Shown piece after piece: positions 1 to 7,849 of a stretch of 24,726 bases of DNA. Within the stretch, counting starts at the first letter, position 1, and every line of letters begins with the position of its first letter. The stretch is from Clostridia bacterium. GTDB lineage: Bacteria > Bacillota > Clostridia > Oscillospirales > Acutalibacteraceae. Under the pieces are notes generated by a model, which worked only from the letters and a program-made list of their open reading frames with translations, was not told the DNA's origin and searched no databases. The stretch spans positions 1 to 24,726 of the forward strand of contig JAFOCH010000138.1 in the NCBI GenBank assembly GCA_017381395.1, in the 5' to 3' direction. Made by a program: the position numbers and the translations under genes.

Positions 1-59
1 CCGAATTTTGTAATTCCTGTTACCTTACCGCTGAATATTGCGCCTGCGTCAAGCTGCAT
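1..59 (-). CDS. yabR: S1 RNA-binding domain protein, YabR-like (N-terminal fragment)
   Basis: This is the first 19 codons of a minus-strand gene that runs off the left edge. The start ATG is at 59-57, with an AGGAGG Shine-Dalgarno site at 78-73, a slightly long 13-nt spacing. The visible peptide begins MQLDAGAIFSGKVTGITKFG, the typical opening strand of an S1 RNA-binding domain (G..V.GkV..I..FGAFV). In Bacillus and Clostridium the gene after divIC is yabR, a small S1-domain protein, and the position here is the same. The name rests on synteny plus the S1 opening. A longer S1 protein cannot be excluded because the remainder is outside the window. Confidence 0.75.
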   Translation of the reverse strand, partial: MQLDAGAIFSGKVTGITKF

Positions 60-101
60 ACCCTCTGTGCAACCTCCTGTGATTTTTTATAAAAATTATC
101 T

Positions 102-410
102 TTATTTTCCCGAAATGTCGGTATAAACCTCTTCATCGGAATAAACGTATCCGAGCCGTTCACGTGCAACACGTTCGATAAAATCGCTTTCCTCGCCGTT
201 TTCGAGCAGGTTTTGAAGCTCCGCGATTTTTAATTCTGTTGCTTCGAGCTGATTTTTAGCCGCGTTGAGCTGATCCTTTTTTTGAATAAGCTCAATCTGC
301 AATTTTCCCATTGTTATAACCATAAAAACGGCAAAAACAAAAATTCCGAGTCGAAGGATTAAGCTTCTCTTTCGGGCAGGGTGTGTTTCTGCCGAAATGG
401 GCTGTTTCAT
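102..410 (-). CDS. divIC: Septum formation initiator, FtsB/DivIC family
   Basis: A small bitopic divisome protein (102 aa) that in this family pairs with FtsL and supports septal peptidoglycan synthesis. The N-terminus is short and basic (about residues 1-17). One membrane helix follows at about 18-36 (LILRLGIFVFAVFMVITMGK), then a coiled coil at about 37-75 and the family's C-terminal signature ERVARERLGYV with a DEEVY tail. I place the start at ATG 410 rather than the in-frame GTG at 416, because the GGAG at 422-419 is 8 nt from the ATG but only 2 nt from the GTG. The start region overlaps or abuts the yabQ stop codon (415-413), so the two genes are probably translationally coupled. Gene order matches Bacillus yabP-yabQ-divIC-yabR. 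Confidence 0.9.
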   Translation of the reverse strand: MKQPISAETHPARKRSLILRLGIFVFAVFMVITMGKLQIELIQKKDQLNAAKNQLEATELKIAELQNLLENGEESDFIERVARERLGYVYSDEEVYTDISGK

Positions 411-412
411 AA

Positions 413-922
413 TCACTTCTCCGAATCTGTATTTTTTAATATATTTTTCTTTTTACGATTATACAACAGTCGGGCGCTCGTCTGCAAGTGCTTTTTTCCT
501 TTTTTTCGGGTTTCGCGTAAAATTTTTTGTATTTTTTCTCTCAACCCGCTAATAATGGGCGTCAAAAAGCGCAAAACTGCGTTTTTTAGCCGTCGCACGA
601 GTTTCTTTGCCGCGCGTACAGATGGCTTTGCCGCCGTCATTATTCCTCGGCTTACGGTCAGTCGGCATAGCAAAAAGCCGACCGCTTCACCGATTAGGAC
701 ATAGCTTCTCACCTCGCCATTGCATTTGGCAAGGCAAACGAGATAGGTCACCACTGCGGCTACGAAAAACCACAAAACGTCCTCGAAAAAGGCCAAAATT
801 TTGCCGGGCGGCACCGCCAAGCGAAAAATCCTCAACAAATCGTAAAAGAGGCAAAGAATAACCCCCATCACAATTGCAGAAAAAAGTCCGCCCGTTTGGC
901 CAAAAAAGGTAATTTCGCTCAC
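413..922 (-). CDS. yabQ: Spore cortex biosynthesis membrane protein YabQ
   Basis: A 169-residue YabQ-family protein. In Bacillus subtilis, YabQ is a forespore outer-membrane protein needed for spore cortex formation. The first two thirds hold about three to four hydrophobic helices (for example GLFSAIVMGVILCLFYDLLR and ILAFFEDVLWFFVAAVVTYL), including the family-typical G..FD/YD.LR....P pattern. The last third is strongly basic and probably cytoplasmic. Translation starts with GTG at 922, only 6 nt after the yabP stop (931-929). I see no clear Shine-Dalgarno site in front, so initiation is probably coupled to termination of yabP. Expression during sporulation (sigma-E in Bacillus) is inferred from the family; no promoter was identified here. 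Confidence 0.88.
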   Translation of the reverse strand: MSEITFFGQTGGLFSAIVMGVILCLFYDLLRIFRLAVPPGKILAFFEDVLWFFVAAVVTYLVCLAKCNGEVRSYVLIGEAVGFLLCRLTVSRGIMTAAKPSVRAAKKLVRRLKNAVLRFLTPIISGLREKIQKILRETRKKGKKHLQTSARLLYNRKKKNILKNTDSEK

Positions 923-928
923 GATATT

Positions 929-1225
929 TTATCTAAACAAGCGACCGAGCAGACCCGTTTTTTTATCTCGGTCGTCGGTATAGGCAAGTCCGTAAATATT
1001 GCCCGACACGCTCAGCTCTCCTGCGTCGGTGTTGAGCCGATTTATATGCAGCTCGGTGCCTCTGACCGTCAACTCACCCATATCGGTATAGATTATCATT
1101 GTCTGCTCGTCAAAGGAGTCAACGTCCTTCACCCCTGAAACGGTGAGGTTGCGCCTGTCCTCCATTATGACGTTGTGCGGCTGTTTTGGTTGCATTTTTG
1201 GTTGCTGTCTAATTTCCTCTGTCAT
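929..1225 (-). CDS. yabP: Sporulation protein YabP (YqfC/YabP family)
   Basis: A 98-residue protein of the YabP/YqfC family, which is confined to endospore formers and made in the mother cell. The recognisable core is HNVIMEDRRNLTVSGV, followed by DVDSFDEQTMIIYTDMGEL and GTELHINRLNTDAGELSVSG, and it ends in a basic GLLGRLFR. There is no signal peptide or membrane helix. The start ATG at 1225 is preceded by GGGAGGA at 1239-1233. It sits directly upstream of yabQ with a 6-nt gap, so the two form a sporulation pair. The first ~18 residues (rich in Q, K and P) are a variable tail. In Bacillus the sister gene yqfC acts with a PhoH-like protein, but none is seen here. Confidence 0.92.
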   Translation of the reverse strand: MTEEIRQQPKMQPKQPHNVIMEDRRNLTVSGVKDVDSFDEQTMIIYTDMGELTVRGTELHINRLNTDAGELSVSGNIYGLAYTDDRDKKTGLLGRLFR

Positions 1226-1292
1226 AAAAAAATCCTCCCATACGGTGTCATACTAAAAAATATGTCCGTACAGGAGAATTTATTACTTGATT

Positions 1293-1532
1293 TTATACCA
1301 CGGTGTACATTAAAGTGGCAGTTTCCTTGTTTGCGACCTCGGTCACCTTTTCCACCTTTACCTTCACCGTACGTGCGCCGAGTGTCATTTCAATCACGTC
1401 GCCTACCTTTACGTCATACGACGCTCTGGCCTGCTTTCCGTTGACCGACACTCTACCTGCGTCACATGCTTCGTTTGCTATTGTGCGGCGCTTTATCAGT
1501 CGGGATACCTTTAAATATTTATCGAGTCGCAT
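1293..1532 (-). CDS. rqcP: S4-domain ribosome quality control protein RqcP
   Basis: A 79-residue protein that is essentially one S4 RNA-binding domain. It opens with MRLDKYLKVSRLIKRRTIAN, the classical S4 helix-turn with the basic RNA-contact surface, and continues with AGRVSVNGK and a KVGDVIEM strand. This is the family formerly called YabO/YlmH-like Hsp15 homologues. In Bacillus RqcP acts with RqcH on stalled 50S subunits to add C-terminal alanine tails to nascent chains. The start ATG at 1532 follows AGGAA and GGAG at 1540-1536 and 1546-1543. The gene lies between the HU terminator and yabP, its conserved position in Firmicutes. Confidence 0.9.
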   Translation of the reverse strand: MRLDKYLKVSRLIKRRTIANEACDAGRVSVNGKQARASYDVKVGDVIEMTLGARTVKVKVEKVTEVANKETATLMYTVV

Positions 1533-1562
1533 TTTTTCCTTACTCCAAGCAAAAAAGAATTT

Positions 1563-1594
1563 AAAACGGCCGCCAAAAAGGCAGCCGTTTTTTT
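1563..1594 (-). terminator. Intrinsic terminator after the HU gene
   Basis: A GC-rich stem of 9 bp (1566-1574 with 1580-1588, one G-U wobble) closes a 5-nt loop, 17 bp beyond the HU stop codon. It is flanked by T runs on both strands, so it could work in either direction. On the minus strand it should separate abundant HU mRNA from rqcP-yabP-yabQ, which would then rely on read-through or an unseen promoter. Confidence 0.75.
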
Positions 1595-1611
1595 GTACTA
1601 AGAAGGGTTAA

Positions 1612-1887
1612 TTACTTATCGATAGCTTCCTTGAAAGCCTTGCCTGCCTTGAAAGCGGGCGCCTTTGAAGCAGCGATAGTGATGGTTTCCTTTGTCTTAG
1701 GATTGCGGCCTGTGCGAGCTGCACGTTCGCGAACTTCGAATGTACCGAAGCCTACGAGCTGAACCTTGTCACCAGCTTTGAGAGCGTCGGTGATAGAATC
1801 AACGAAAGCAGCGATTGCCTTGTCAGCGTCCTTCTTTGAAATAGCAGCTTTTTCTGCAACTGCAGCGATAAGTTCTGTCTTGTTCAT
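1612..1887 (-). CDS. hup: HU-family histone-like DNA-binding protein
   Basis: A 91-residue HU protein. It bends DNA non-specifically and compacts the nucleoid, acting as a dimer. The N-terminal helices (MNKTELIAAVAEKAAISKKD, then AIAAFVDSITDALKAGDKV) are followed by the strand QLVGFGTFEVRERAARTGRN and the arm sequence GRNPKTKETITI that enters the minor groove. Length matches the family norm of about 90 aa. The start is ATG 1887: GGAGGA at 1900-1895 is 7 nt upstream, and an in-frame ATG five codons earlier would lie on top of that site. A terminator follows 17 bp after the stop. The codons look biased as expected for an abundant protein. mazG is upstream and rqcP downstream. Confidence 0.97.
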   Translation of the reverse strand: MNKTELIAAVAEKAAISKKDADKAIAAFVDSITDALKAGDKVQLVGFGTFEVRERAARTGRNPKTKETITIAASKAPAFKAGKAFKEAIDK

Positions 1888-1958
1888 GAGTAAATCCTCC
1901 AATTAAAAATATTTTTATTTCTATCCAACCTTTTTACAGTCAGAAAGTTTAACTAATG

Positions 1959-2753
1959 TTATTTGCCCTTTGCCTCGTCCCAAAGCTTATCCAGCTCGGT
2001 TATAGGGGTATTCGGCATATCGATATTACGCTCGTTTGCGAGCTTTTCGACCTTTTCGAATCTGGAAATAAACTTGTCCGTCGAGGCGGCAAGTGCTTCC
2101 TCGGCATCGATATTCAGGAACCTCGCGAGGTTGACCACCGAAAAGAGCAGGTCACCGTATTCCTCAAATACCTTTTTGCTATCGGAGAGGGTATCGGCAT
2201 CGCTAAGCTCGACCATTTCCTCCGCAACCTTGTCATATACGTCCGACTTGTTATCAAAGTCGAAGCCTGCACGGGCTGCACGCTTTTGCACCTTTTGTGA
2301 GCGCATAAGCGCGGGAAATGCCTTTGGCACGCTACCCAGCGTATCGGTGAAGCTTTCTTGCTTCTTTTCCGTCTTTTTCAGTGCGTCCCAGTTTTTCAGC
2401 ACTTCGTCCGACGTATCGGCATTAACATCACCGAAAACGTGGGGATGGCGGTAAACAAGCTTTTTACAAATTCCGTCGCATACGTCGTCGAAATTAAAGC
2501 CGCCTGCTTCCTCGTCCATTCGGGCGTGAAAAACAACCTGTAACAGTAGGTCACCCAGCTCCTCGACCAACATTTCCTGCGAGCCGCTGTCGATAGCATC
2601 GGCTACCTCATACGCTTCTTCGATAACGTTGGAACGGATGGACTGGTGATTTTGTTCCCTGTCCCAGGGGCATCCATCCTCGGAACGCAGATGCTCCATA
2701 ATTTTTATCAGGTCATATATATCATAATTCTCTTTTTGCTTAAAGTCAATCAT
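1959..2753 (-). CDS. mazG: Nucleoside triphosphate pyrophosphohydrolase MazG
   Basis: A 264-residue two-domain MazG that hydrolyses (d)NTPs, including aberrant ones, to NMP and pyrophosphate. The N-terminal domain has CPWDREQ at residues 28-34 and the metal-binding helices EEAYE (45-49) and EELGD (64-68). The C-terminal domain repeats the pattern with EEMVE (178-182) and EEYGD (197-201), so both domains keep their acidic residues. I start at ATG 2753 (MIDFKQKENYD), where homologues begin. The open frame extends 20 codons further, but that stretch holds a promoter-like TATGAT with a preceding TG (2790-2785). The Shine-Dalgarno site is weak. HU follows about 70 bp downstream. The name should not be confused with the mRNA-degrading toxin MazF. 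Confidence 0.93.
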   Translation of the reverse strand: MIDFKQKENYDIYDLIKIMEHLRSEDGCPWDREQNHQSIRSNVIEEAYEVADAIDSGSQEMLVEELGDLLLQVVFHARMDEEAGGFNFDDVCDGICKKLVYRHPHVFGDVNADTSDEVLKNWDALKKTEKKQESFTDTLGSVPKAFPALMRSQKVQKRAARAGFDFDNKSDVYDKVAEEMVELSDADTLSDSKKVFEEYGDLLFSVVNLARFLNIDAEEALAASTDKFISRFEKVEKLANERNIDMPNTPITELDKLWDEAKGK

Positions 2754-2851
2754 GCTAACACCAATTTCAGTTATTGTAATAATAATCATACACAAAATAT
2801 ATGAATTTTGCACATATTTTTACTATATATGACCATTTTGTAACGAATATT

Positions 2852-4621
2852 TTACCCTATCCAGCCAATTTTTTCAAGTATTTTTGCAATTTTTTGTCCC
2901 TTCGGAAGCATGGAAACATCATTTTTTGTCAACGTTTTTGTAAATCCGAGGGCAACAATATAGGCAATTCCTGCCGCTGCGACAGATATTATGGTGGTCA
3001 AACTACCTTCTCCGCGCCAGGACGACACCGCAAAATGAACGCCGTAAGCAACCCCGCCACAGACAAGAGCCGACACGAGCGGCTTTATAATCGTGCTGAT
3101 AATATTTATCCTTGCGCCCGAATATTTATTCAGCGCAATAAGGTTGGCGATGAAAATATAGGCGTAGCAGGTGGCCGTTCCTATCGGGGCACCAATTACG
3201 TTAAGCTCAGGGATTGCTACGAGGAAGAAGTTAATAGCTACCTTTAACACAACGCCGACCAGCATATTGTAAACGGGTATCTTTTGCTTACCTATCGCTT
3301 GTAGCATACTGGTTGCGGGAATGGTCATTGCCGCAAACGCGGAGGTAAATCCAAGCACCTGCAATATCGGAGCTGAAACGGCAACCTCGGACACGTTATT
3401 AGGATAAAGCAGGGCAAGAACCTGACGCGAGAGAACAAAAAGTCCTACACCGGCAGGGATTGCAATAAGCGACGTAATTCTGAGACTCGATTCCAAATTA
3501 TCCTTTATTGCCAATTTATCCCCTGTTTTCCAGGCAGTTGCGATTACGGGGATTGCGCTGACACCTATAACCGAAGTAATGGTCGGTGCAAGGTTATAAA
3601 GTGAATACGCATAGCTACGATAACAGCCGTAGAGAAATGTTGGTATATCCTTGTCGGTAAGACCGCTGAGCACCTCGCCGTAGCAGGCACGCACGGCCTC
3701 GGCATCGGTTTCCATAAGGGATTTGAGCTGTACCTTTACTATGGTCAGATCAACGAGTGATGCAATTTGTGTAGTGAGGGAGCCGAGAACGATAGGCACG
3801 GCAATCAAAATAAGCATTTTTACATAGCTTTTACTCGAACGGGGCTCGGGTGAAGCTTGGAGTTCGCCTGCCGTAATCTTATCCCCGACAATCTTATGCC
3901 TGAGCGCAAGGAACAATGCGCCAAATGCCGAGCCGAGCGTAATTCCGAGAATTGCGCAGGATGCGACATAGGGCATCATCATTTTATTAGCTACCTCGGC
4001 CAAGGTTGCGGTACTTCCGTCAAGCACGACCTCGCGACCAAGCACGGTACCACTCGAAATAAATTCGTTGGTAAGAAAAACCTTTGCCACATAGGCCAAA
4101 AGCAGACCGATAAGCAGCTTTCCAAGCGCCTCGATTACCTGTGAAAAGGCGGTCGGGTACATATTTCGCATTCCCTCGTAATAGCCACGATAGGTTGACA
4201 TTATGCAGCAAAAAATGAGGGACGGCGCTATGGTCATCATGGGTAAAAGGGCATTCGGCTCGTCAATATATTTGGTATAAATCGGGATTGCCGCTGCAAG
4301 AATGACAAAACAGACAAGTCCAACGGCAAGGAATAGCCGCTTTGACACCTTTAAAAGTCGTCTGGCGTCCTTAAAGCGTCCTTCCGACACATTTTCGGCT
4401 ACCAGTCGCGAAATAGCTACCGGCAAACCTGCCATGGCTATCGAAAAAATGGGCAGGTATATATCGTAGGCGATGCTGAAATAACCGCTTCCTACACCGC
4501 CAAGCACCCAGCCAAGCGGAATTTTATAAATCGCACCTATTATCTTTACAAGTAGAGTTGCTACGCCCAAAATGAGCGAACCTTGTAATAGATTTTGATG
4601 CTTTCTTTCTGTCTTTTCCAT
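2852..4621 (-). CDS. spoVB: SpoVB/MurJ-like lipid flippase of the MOP superfamily
   Basis: A 589-residue polytopic membrane protein (about 14 helices) of the polysaccharide-flippase branch of the MOP/MATE superfamily. It begins LLQGSLILGVATLLVKIIGA followed by IYKIPLGWVLGG, the hallmark of SpoVB/YtgP-type proteins. SYLMSTYRGYYEG-like text at residues ~141-151 (STYRGYYEGMRNMYPTAFSQ) is also typical. SpoVB is needed for spore cortex synthesis and is thought to flip a peptidoglycan precursor. Its paralogues YtgP/MurJ serve vegetative growth, and sequence alone does not separate the two well. ATG 4621 is preceded by AAGGAGAT, which touches the mtnN stop codon 16 nt upstream, so the genes are coupled. 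About 100 bp of AT-rich DNA separates it from mazG. Confidence 0.85.
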   Translation of the reverse strand: MEKTERKHQNLLQGSLILGVATLLVKIIGAIYKIPLGWVLGGVGSGYFSIAYDIYLPIFSIAMAGLPVAISRLVAENVSEGRFKDARRLLKVSKRLFLAVGLVCFVILAAAIPIYTKYIDEPNALLPMMTIAPSLIFCCIMSTYRGYYEGMRNMYPTAFSQVIEALGKLLIGLLLAYVAKVFLTNEFISSGTVLGREVVLDGSTATLAEVANKMMMPYVASCAILGITLGSAFGALFLALRHKIVGDKITAGELQASPEPRSSKSYVKMLILIAVPIVLGSLTTQIASLVDLTIVKVQLKSLMETDAEAVRACYGEVLSGLTDKDIPTFLYGCYRSYAYSLYNLAPTITSVIGVSAIPVIATAWKTGDKLAIKDNLESSLRITSLIAIPAGVGLFVLSRQVLALLYPNNVSEVAVSAPILQVLGFTSAFAAMTIPATSMLQAIGKQKIPVYNMLVGVVLKVAINFFLVAIPELNVIGAPIGTATCYAYIFIANLIALNKYSGARINIISTIIKPLVSALVCGGVAYGVHFAVSSWRGEGSLTTIISVAAAGIAYIVALGFTKTLTKNDVSMLPKGQKIAKILEKIGWIG

Positions 4622-4637
4622 AAAATTAAGTATCTCC

Positions 4638-5351
4638 TTAAATTATGTAGCTATCGAGAGCGGCAATCAAGCCGTCGATTACGATTTCGGCAAGGGTATC
4701 CTCTTCACGATTATTCATATCGGAATATGACTCGTTGGCATTTTCACCCGCGTCGTCGGAAATTCGACGTACGGCGGTAAAAGGCACCCCTGCAAAGTGA
4801 CAAACCGACGCAACCGCAGCCGATTCCATATCACAGCTGACGGCGTCAAAGCGGTCGATGAGCGTATTTTTAAGCTCACTATTACTTACAAAGCAGTCGC
4901 CCGTAACCATCATTCCGACCTTTGCATCAGGGCAAACCGACAAAAAGGCACGATTAAGCTGGTCATTGGCGGTGTAAATATAGTCCTTTTGCGGCTTTGC
5001 GGCAAAGTCATAGCCAAGCACGGTAAGGTCAAAATCATGCTCCATAAGTCGGTCGGGAAGGGTTATCATTCCACGACCGATATGATTTATTCCGCCCGAA
5101 AGTCCCGTATTGATGATGCAATCGGCACCGTTTGCGATAATATAAGCCGTTGCCGCGGCTGCATTTATCTTTCCAATTCCGCAGTGGACGGTAACAACCT
5201 CAACCGAACGGTCACCACTGGTAAGTGTGAAGGTGTGACACTTTCGTCCGAGCAGGGTCGATTCAGCGGCGAAAAATTCCGCAATCCTCTTTTCAAAAGG
5301 GGTGTATTCCATATCATCGGCAATAATTATGCCTATTTTTTTCACATTCAT
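4638..5351 (-). CDS. mtnN: 5'-methylthioadenosine/S-adenosylhomocysteine nucleosidase
   Basis: A 237-residue cytosolic hydrolase that cleaves adenine from 5'-methylthioadenosine, S-adenosylhomocysteine and 5'-deoxyadenosine. The fold markers are present in order: the N-terminal acidic site in ADDMEYTPFE (E15 and neighbours), GIGKINAA (58-65), NTGLSGG (81-87), GDCFVS (151-156), the substrate-ribose glutamate in DMESAA (E176) and the catalytic aspartate in RRISDDAG (D199). The length fits the family. The start ATG at 5351 follows GGGAGA. The location beside a radical SAM gene (hemZ) is sensible, because radical SAM enzymes release 5'-deoxyadenosine, which this enzyme clears; that link is inference. 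Other phosphorylase-superfamily members such as futalosine hydrolase are less likely. Confidence 0.9.
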   Translation of the reverse strand: MNVKKIGIIIADDMEYTPFEKRIAEFFAAESTLLGRKCHTFTLTSGDRSVEVVTVHCGIGKINAAAATAYIIANGADCIINTGLSGGINHIGRGMITLPDRLMEHDFDLTVLGYDFAAKPQKDYIYTANDQLNRAFLSVCPDAKVGMMVTGDCFVSNSELKNTLIDRFDAVSCDMESAAVASVCHFAGVPFTAVRRISDDAGENANESYSDMNNREEDTLAEIVIDGLIAALDSYII

Positions 5352-5372
5352 TAGTTTTTTCTCCCGATTATA

Positions 5373-5729
5373 TTAAAGTTTCTTTCCACACTTTCGGCAA
5401 AAGTCAGAATCATCCGAATTCTGCGCTCCGCAACCGTCGCAGAAGTTTCCTCCCTGTGCCTGTCTGATTTTATCCTCGATTTCGGCAAGTTCCTTCTTTC
5501 GTCCATCGATATCGGCCATAACGGCATTTATCGCGTCGGAATAGTCCTTATTTCTCTTTTGTCCGTCGTAGTACATTTTTCCGATGCTTGCATAGTCCTT
5601 TTCAATCGCGTTGCGGATGGATGCTGCATTCACCTTTAACTTTTGCAAATCGACAAATTCACCTGTCTTTTTACAGGCGATGTCAAAGTATTCCTTTGTC
5701 TTTGCTACCGCGTTTTCGAATGATGTCAT
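5373..5729 (-). CDS. Coiled-coil protein with C-terminal zinc ribbon
   Basis: A 118-residue soluble protein I cannot name. Residues ~1-92 are helical and charged (KTKEYFDIACKKTGEFVDLQ, then DIDGRKKELAEIEDKIRQAQ) and look like a coiled coil. The C-terminus is a zinc ribbon with two CxxC knuckles, FCDGCGAQNSDDSDFCRKCG (about 96-115). Clostridial genomes carry many such helix-plus-zinc-ribbon proteins of unknown role, often near membrane or envelope genes. There is no membrane helix or signal peptide. It is embedded in the recJ-to-spoVB run, 21 bp from mtnN and 18 bp from hemZ, so it is almost certainly translated. No specific function can be assigned. Confidence 0.8.
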   Translation of the reverse strand: MTSFENAVAKTKEYFDIACKKTGEFVDLQKLKVNAASIRNAIEKDYASIGKMYYDGQKRNKDYSDAINAVMADIDGRKKELAEIEDKIRQAQGGNFCDGCGAQNSDDSDFCRKCGKKL

Positions 5730-5747
5730 GGTACATTCTCCTTAAAT

Positions 5748-7226
5748 TTATTCAATCGGATATGCTTCATAAAACCGCTCTATTCCTTGCTTACGATTTA
5801 GCATTTCCTCAAATCTGTCGATATACTCGTACGGATACTTATAATTGAAAATTCGCTCGATATATCCGCTTTGCGACCGCAGTTTGGTTACCGCGGAAGC
5901 ACCGCAGGCGAGTATCGAATGAGTTTCGTCCATTATGTATATGTTATAAAGTCCCTCGTACCCCGTCTTTGCAAAGCCGGTGTTTTCGAGGTTTCCGACC
6001 GTTTTTGATTGGCGGTAGAGATAGTATGGGTTCATTCCGCTCTTTTTAAGCTCAGCCTTTGCAAAGCGGAGCATTTCCTCGGCAACTCGTCCGAATTCCG
6101 CTTCGGGAAGGTCGCCGCCCATGGTCATTCTGGACGAGCGTTTCATCGAAAGGGTGTGAACGGTTACACTTTCGGGGTCGAGAGAACGAATTTTGTCCAT
6201 TGTTTCGCAAAAACTTTCGCAAGTGTCGCCCGGCAGACCGACAATCAAATCCATATTGATATTGTCAAATCCATGCTGTCTAGCCATATTGAATGCCTGA
6301 ACAGTTTGTTCGGCGGTATGACGACGACCGATATTTTCGAGCACGTGATCGCTCATTGTTTGCGGATTTATGCTTATGCGGGTGGCTCCGTTTTTCTTTA
6401 TTACCGCTAATTTTTCGTCGGTGACGGTGTCGGGACGTCCCGCCTCGACCGTAAATTCGCGACAACCGCTTAGGTCAAACGAGCCATTTATCGCCGTCAT
6501 AATTCGGTCGAGCTGTTCGGCAGAAATGGCAGTGGGCGTACCTCCGCCGATATACACCGTTTCCAGATGCAGATTCAGCCGTTTGGCAATTTCGGCGGTG
6601 TATTCAATTTCTTTACAAACCAAAGTAACGTAGGGGTCAATCAGCTTCTTTGCCTGCTCAATCGAATGGGAAACAAAGGAGCAATAGCTGCACCTTGTCG
6701 GGCAAAACGGCACCGAAACATACAAACTGAAGCTGTCAGGTCGGGAAAGGTTGATAATGCTTTCCTCGGTGCGTGATGCTTCGAGGGCAAGGTCAATCTT
6801 TTCCCTACTGCAAAGGAGCTTTTCGGTAAAATAATTTACCGCCGCCTCTTCGCCCTCGCTGTCGGCCATTCGGCGCATAAGCTTACCCGGGCGAACTCCC
6901 GTCAGTATGCCCCATTTGGGCTCGGTGTCGGTAAATTCGCACAGTTGATTATACAACATAACCGCCAAAATTCGCTCGCATTCCTTTTCGAAATCGGCAG
7001 TGTCGAGCGAAAGGGTGATGCTATCCTCTTTTTTATATTCCTTGTCGCAAAATTGGACGTAAAGCTCGGCCTTATCGTCAAAAATCCTTCTCACCGCAGA
7101 TGCCATTCGGTCGGTGCCGGTAGTCATTTGGTCACCGACAACCTCGATTTTTTCGAACGGAAAGAAAAGGCGACAAATATTTTCAAGCTCGTATTTAAAG
7201 CTATGTCCTTCGATATATAAAATCAT
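5748..7226 (-). CDS. hemZ: HemZ-type radical SAM protein (oxygen-independent coproporphyrinogen III oxidase-like)
   Basis: A 492-residue member of the HemZ subgroup of the HemN-like radical SAM family. The N-terminal ~165 residues are HemZ-specific (MILYIEGHSFKYELENICR, and WGILTGVRPGKLMRRM at 105-120). The radical SAM core follows with SVPFCPTRCSYCSF, giving the 4Fe-4S ligands C175, C179 and C182, then YIGGGTP and NMDLIVGLPGDT. The C-terminal part carries the HemN-type domain (GYEGLYNIYIMDETHSILACGASA). B. subtilis HemZ is annotated as coproporphyrinogen dehydrogenase, but activity in this subgroup is poorly supported and many hosts lack haem synthesis, so the substrate should be treated as unknown. 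No other haem gene is in the window. The start ATG is preceded by AAGGAA. Confidence 0.85.
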   Translation of the reverse strand: MILYIEGHSFKYELENICRLFFPFEKIEVVGDQMTTGTDRMASAVRRIFDDKAELYVQFCDKEYKKEDSITLSLDTADFEKECERILAVMLYNQLCEFTDTEPKWGILTGVRPGKLMRRMADSEGEEAAVNYFTEKLLCSREKIDLALEASRTEESIINLSRPDSFSLYVSVPFCPTRCSYCSFVSHSIEQAKKLIDPYVTLVCKEIEYTAEIAKRLNLHLETVYIGGGTPTAISAEQLDRIMTAINGSFDLSGCREFTVEAGRPDTVTDEKLAVIKKNGATRISINPQTMSDHVLENIGRRHTAEQTVQAFNMARQHGFDNINMDLIVGLPGDTCESFCETMDKIRSLDPESVTVHTLSMKRSSRMTMGGDLPEAEFGRVAEEMLRFAKAELKKSGMNPYYLYRQSKTVGNLENTGFAKTGYEGLYNIYIMDETHSILACGASAVTKLRSQSGYIERIFNYKYPYEYIDRFEEMLNRKQGIERFYEAYPIE

Positions 7227-7249
7227 AAAATTTCCTTAAAAAATGTTAT

Positions 7250-7849
7250 TTATAGCGAAAATGAATTTCCGTGGCCGGAATAAACGGTGTATTCGCCTTC
7301 CATACTGCGAATTTTTCTGAGCGAGGAGCGCATTTCGCGCATACTGCCCGTCTTTAAATCACAGCGACCGATTGCTCCGTCGAAAATTGTATCGCCGCTG
7401 AATATAATCCCGTCCGAAATAAACATTACGCTACCTGCCGAATGACCGGGCGTGTGCATAACGGTAAACACCGTTTCGCCGAGGCGAATCTCGTCCCCGT
7501 CGGAAAGAAGCACATCCGCATTCACATATTCCTGATCGTGCGGAATCATATGCGCAAACTCGTTAAATGCACTTTCTTCCTTTGACACAAGGCAATCGGC
7601 ATCGAGAAAATGCACGGCGATTTTTGCATCAGGGCACATTTTCTTTATCCCTGCAGCGCCTAAAATATGGTCAAAATGGCGGTGGGTAAGGAGAATATAT
7701 TTTACCCTATCCTTTATCAGCTCGACAGCATTTTTAAGCTCGTCGAGAAAAAACGCAGGGTCGATAATCGCAACGTCACCGCTTGTTTCATCGGTGACGA
7801 TATAGGTATTGCAAGCAATGTCATTCAGACAAATGGTTTCGATTTTCAT
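7250..7849 (-). CDS. MBL-fold metallohydrolase, glyoxalase II-like
   Basis: A 199-residue metallo-beta-lactamase-fold hydrolase with a complete metal site: THRHFDH (H56, H58, D60, H61), PGHSAG (H136), SGDTIF (D153) and SGHG (H193). This is the ~200-residue glyoxalase II-like/YcbL-type group that is commonly found next to relA and dtd in Firmicutes. The substrate is not known; thioesters such as S-lactoylglutathione are the family prototype, but glutathione is often absent from clostridia. Its ATG shares bases with the dtd stop codon (TAATG arrangement at 7851-7847), which indicates translational coupling. hemZ starts 24 bp downstream. Confidence 0.9.
   Translation of the reverse strand: MKIETICLNDIACNTYIVTDETSGDVAIIDPAFFLDELKNAVELIKDRVKYILLTHRHFDHILGAAGIKKMCPDAKIAVHFLDADCLVSKEESAFNEFAHMIPHDQEYVNADVLLSDGDEIRLGETVFTVMHTPGHSAGSVMFISDGIIFSGDTIFDGAIGRCDLKTGSMREMRSSLRKIRSMEGEYTVYSGHGNSFSL

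Noticed and set aside
4797..5354. A plus-strand open frame of 185 codons antisense to mtnN
   Set aside because: mtnN keeps all catalytic motifs on the minus strand; the plus-strand frame has no Shine-Dalgarno site and no family resemblance.
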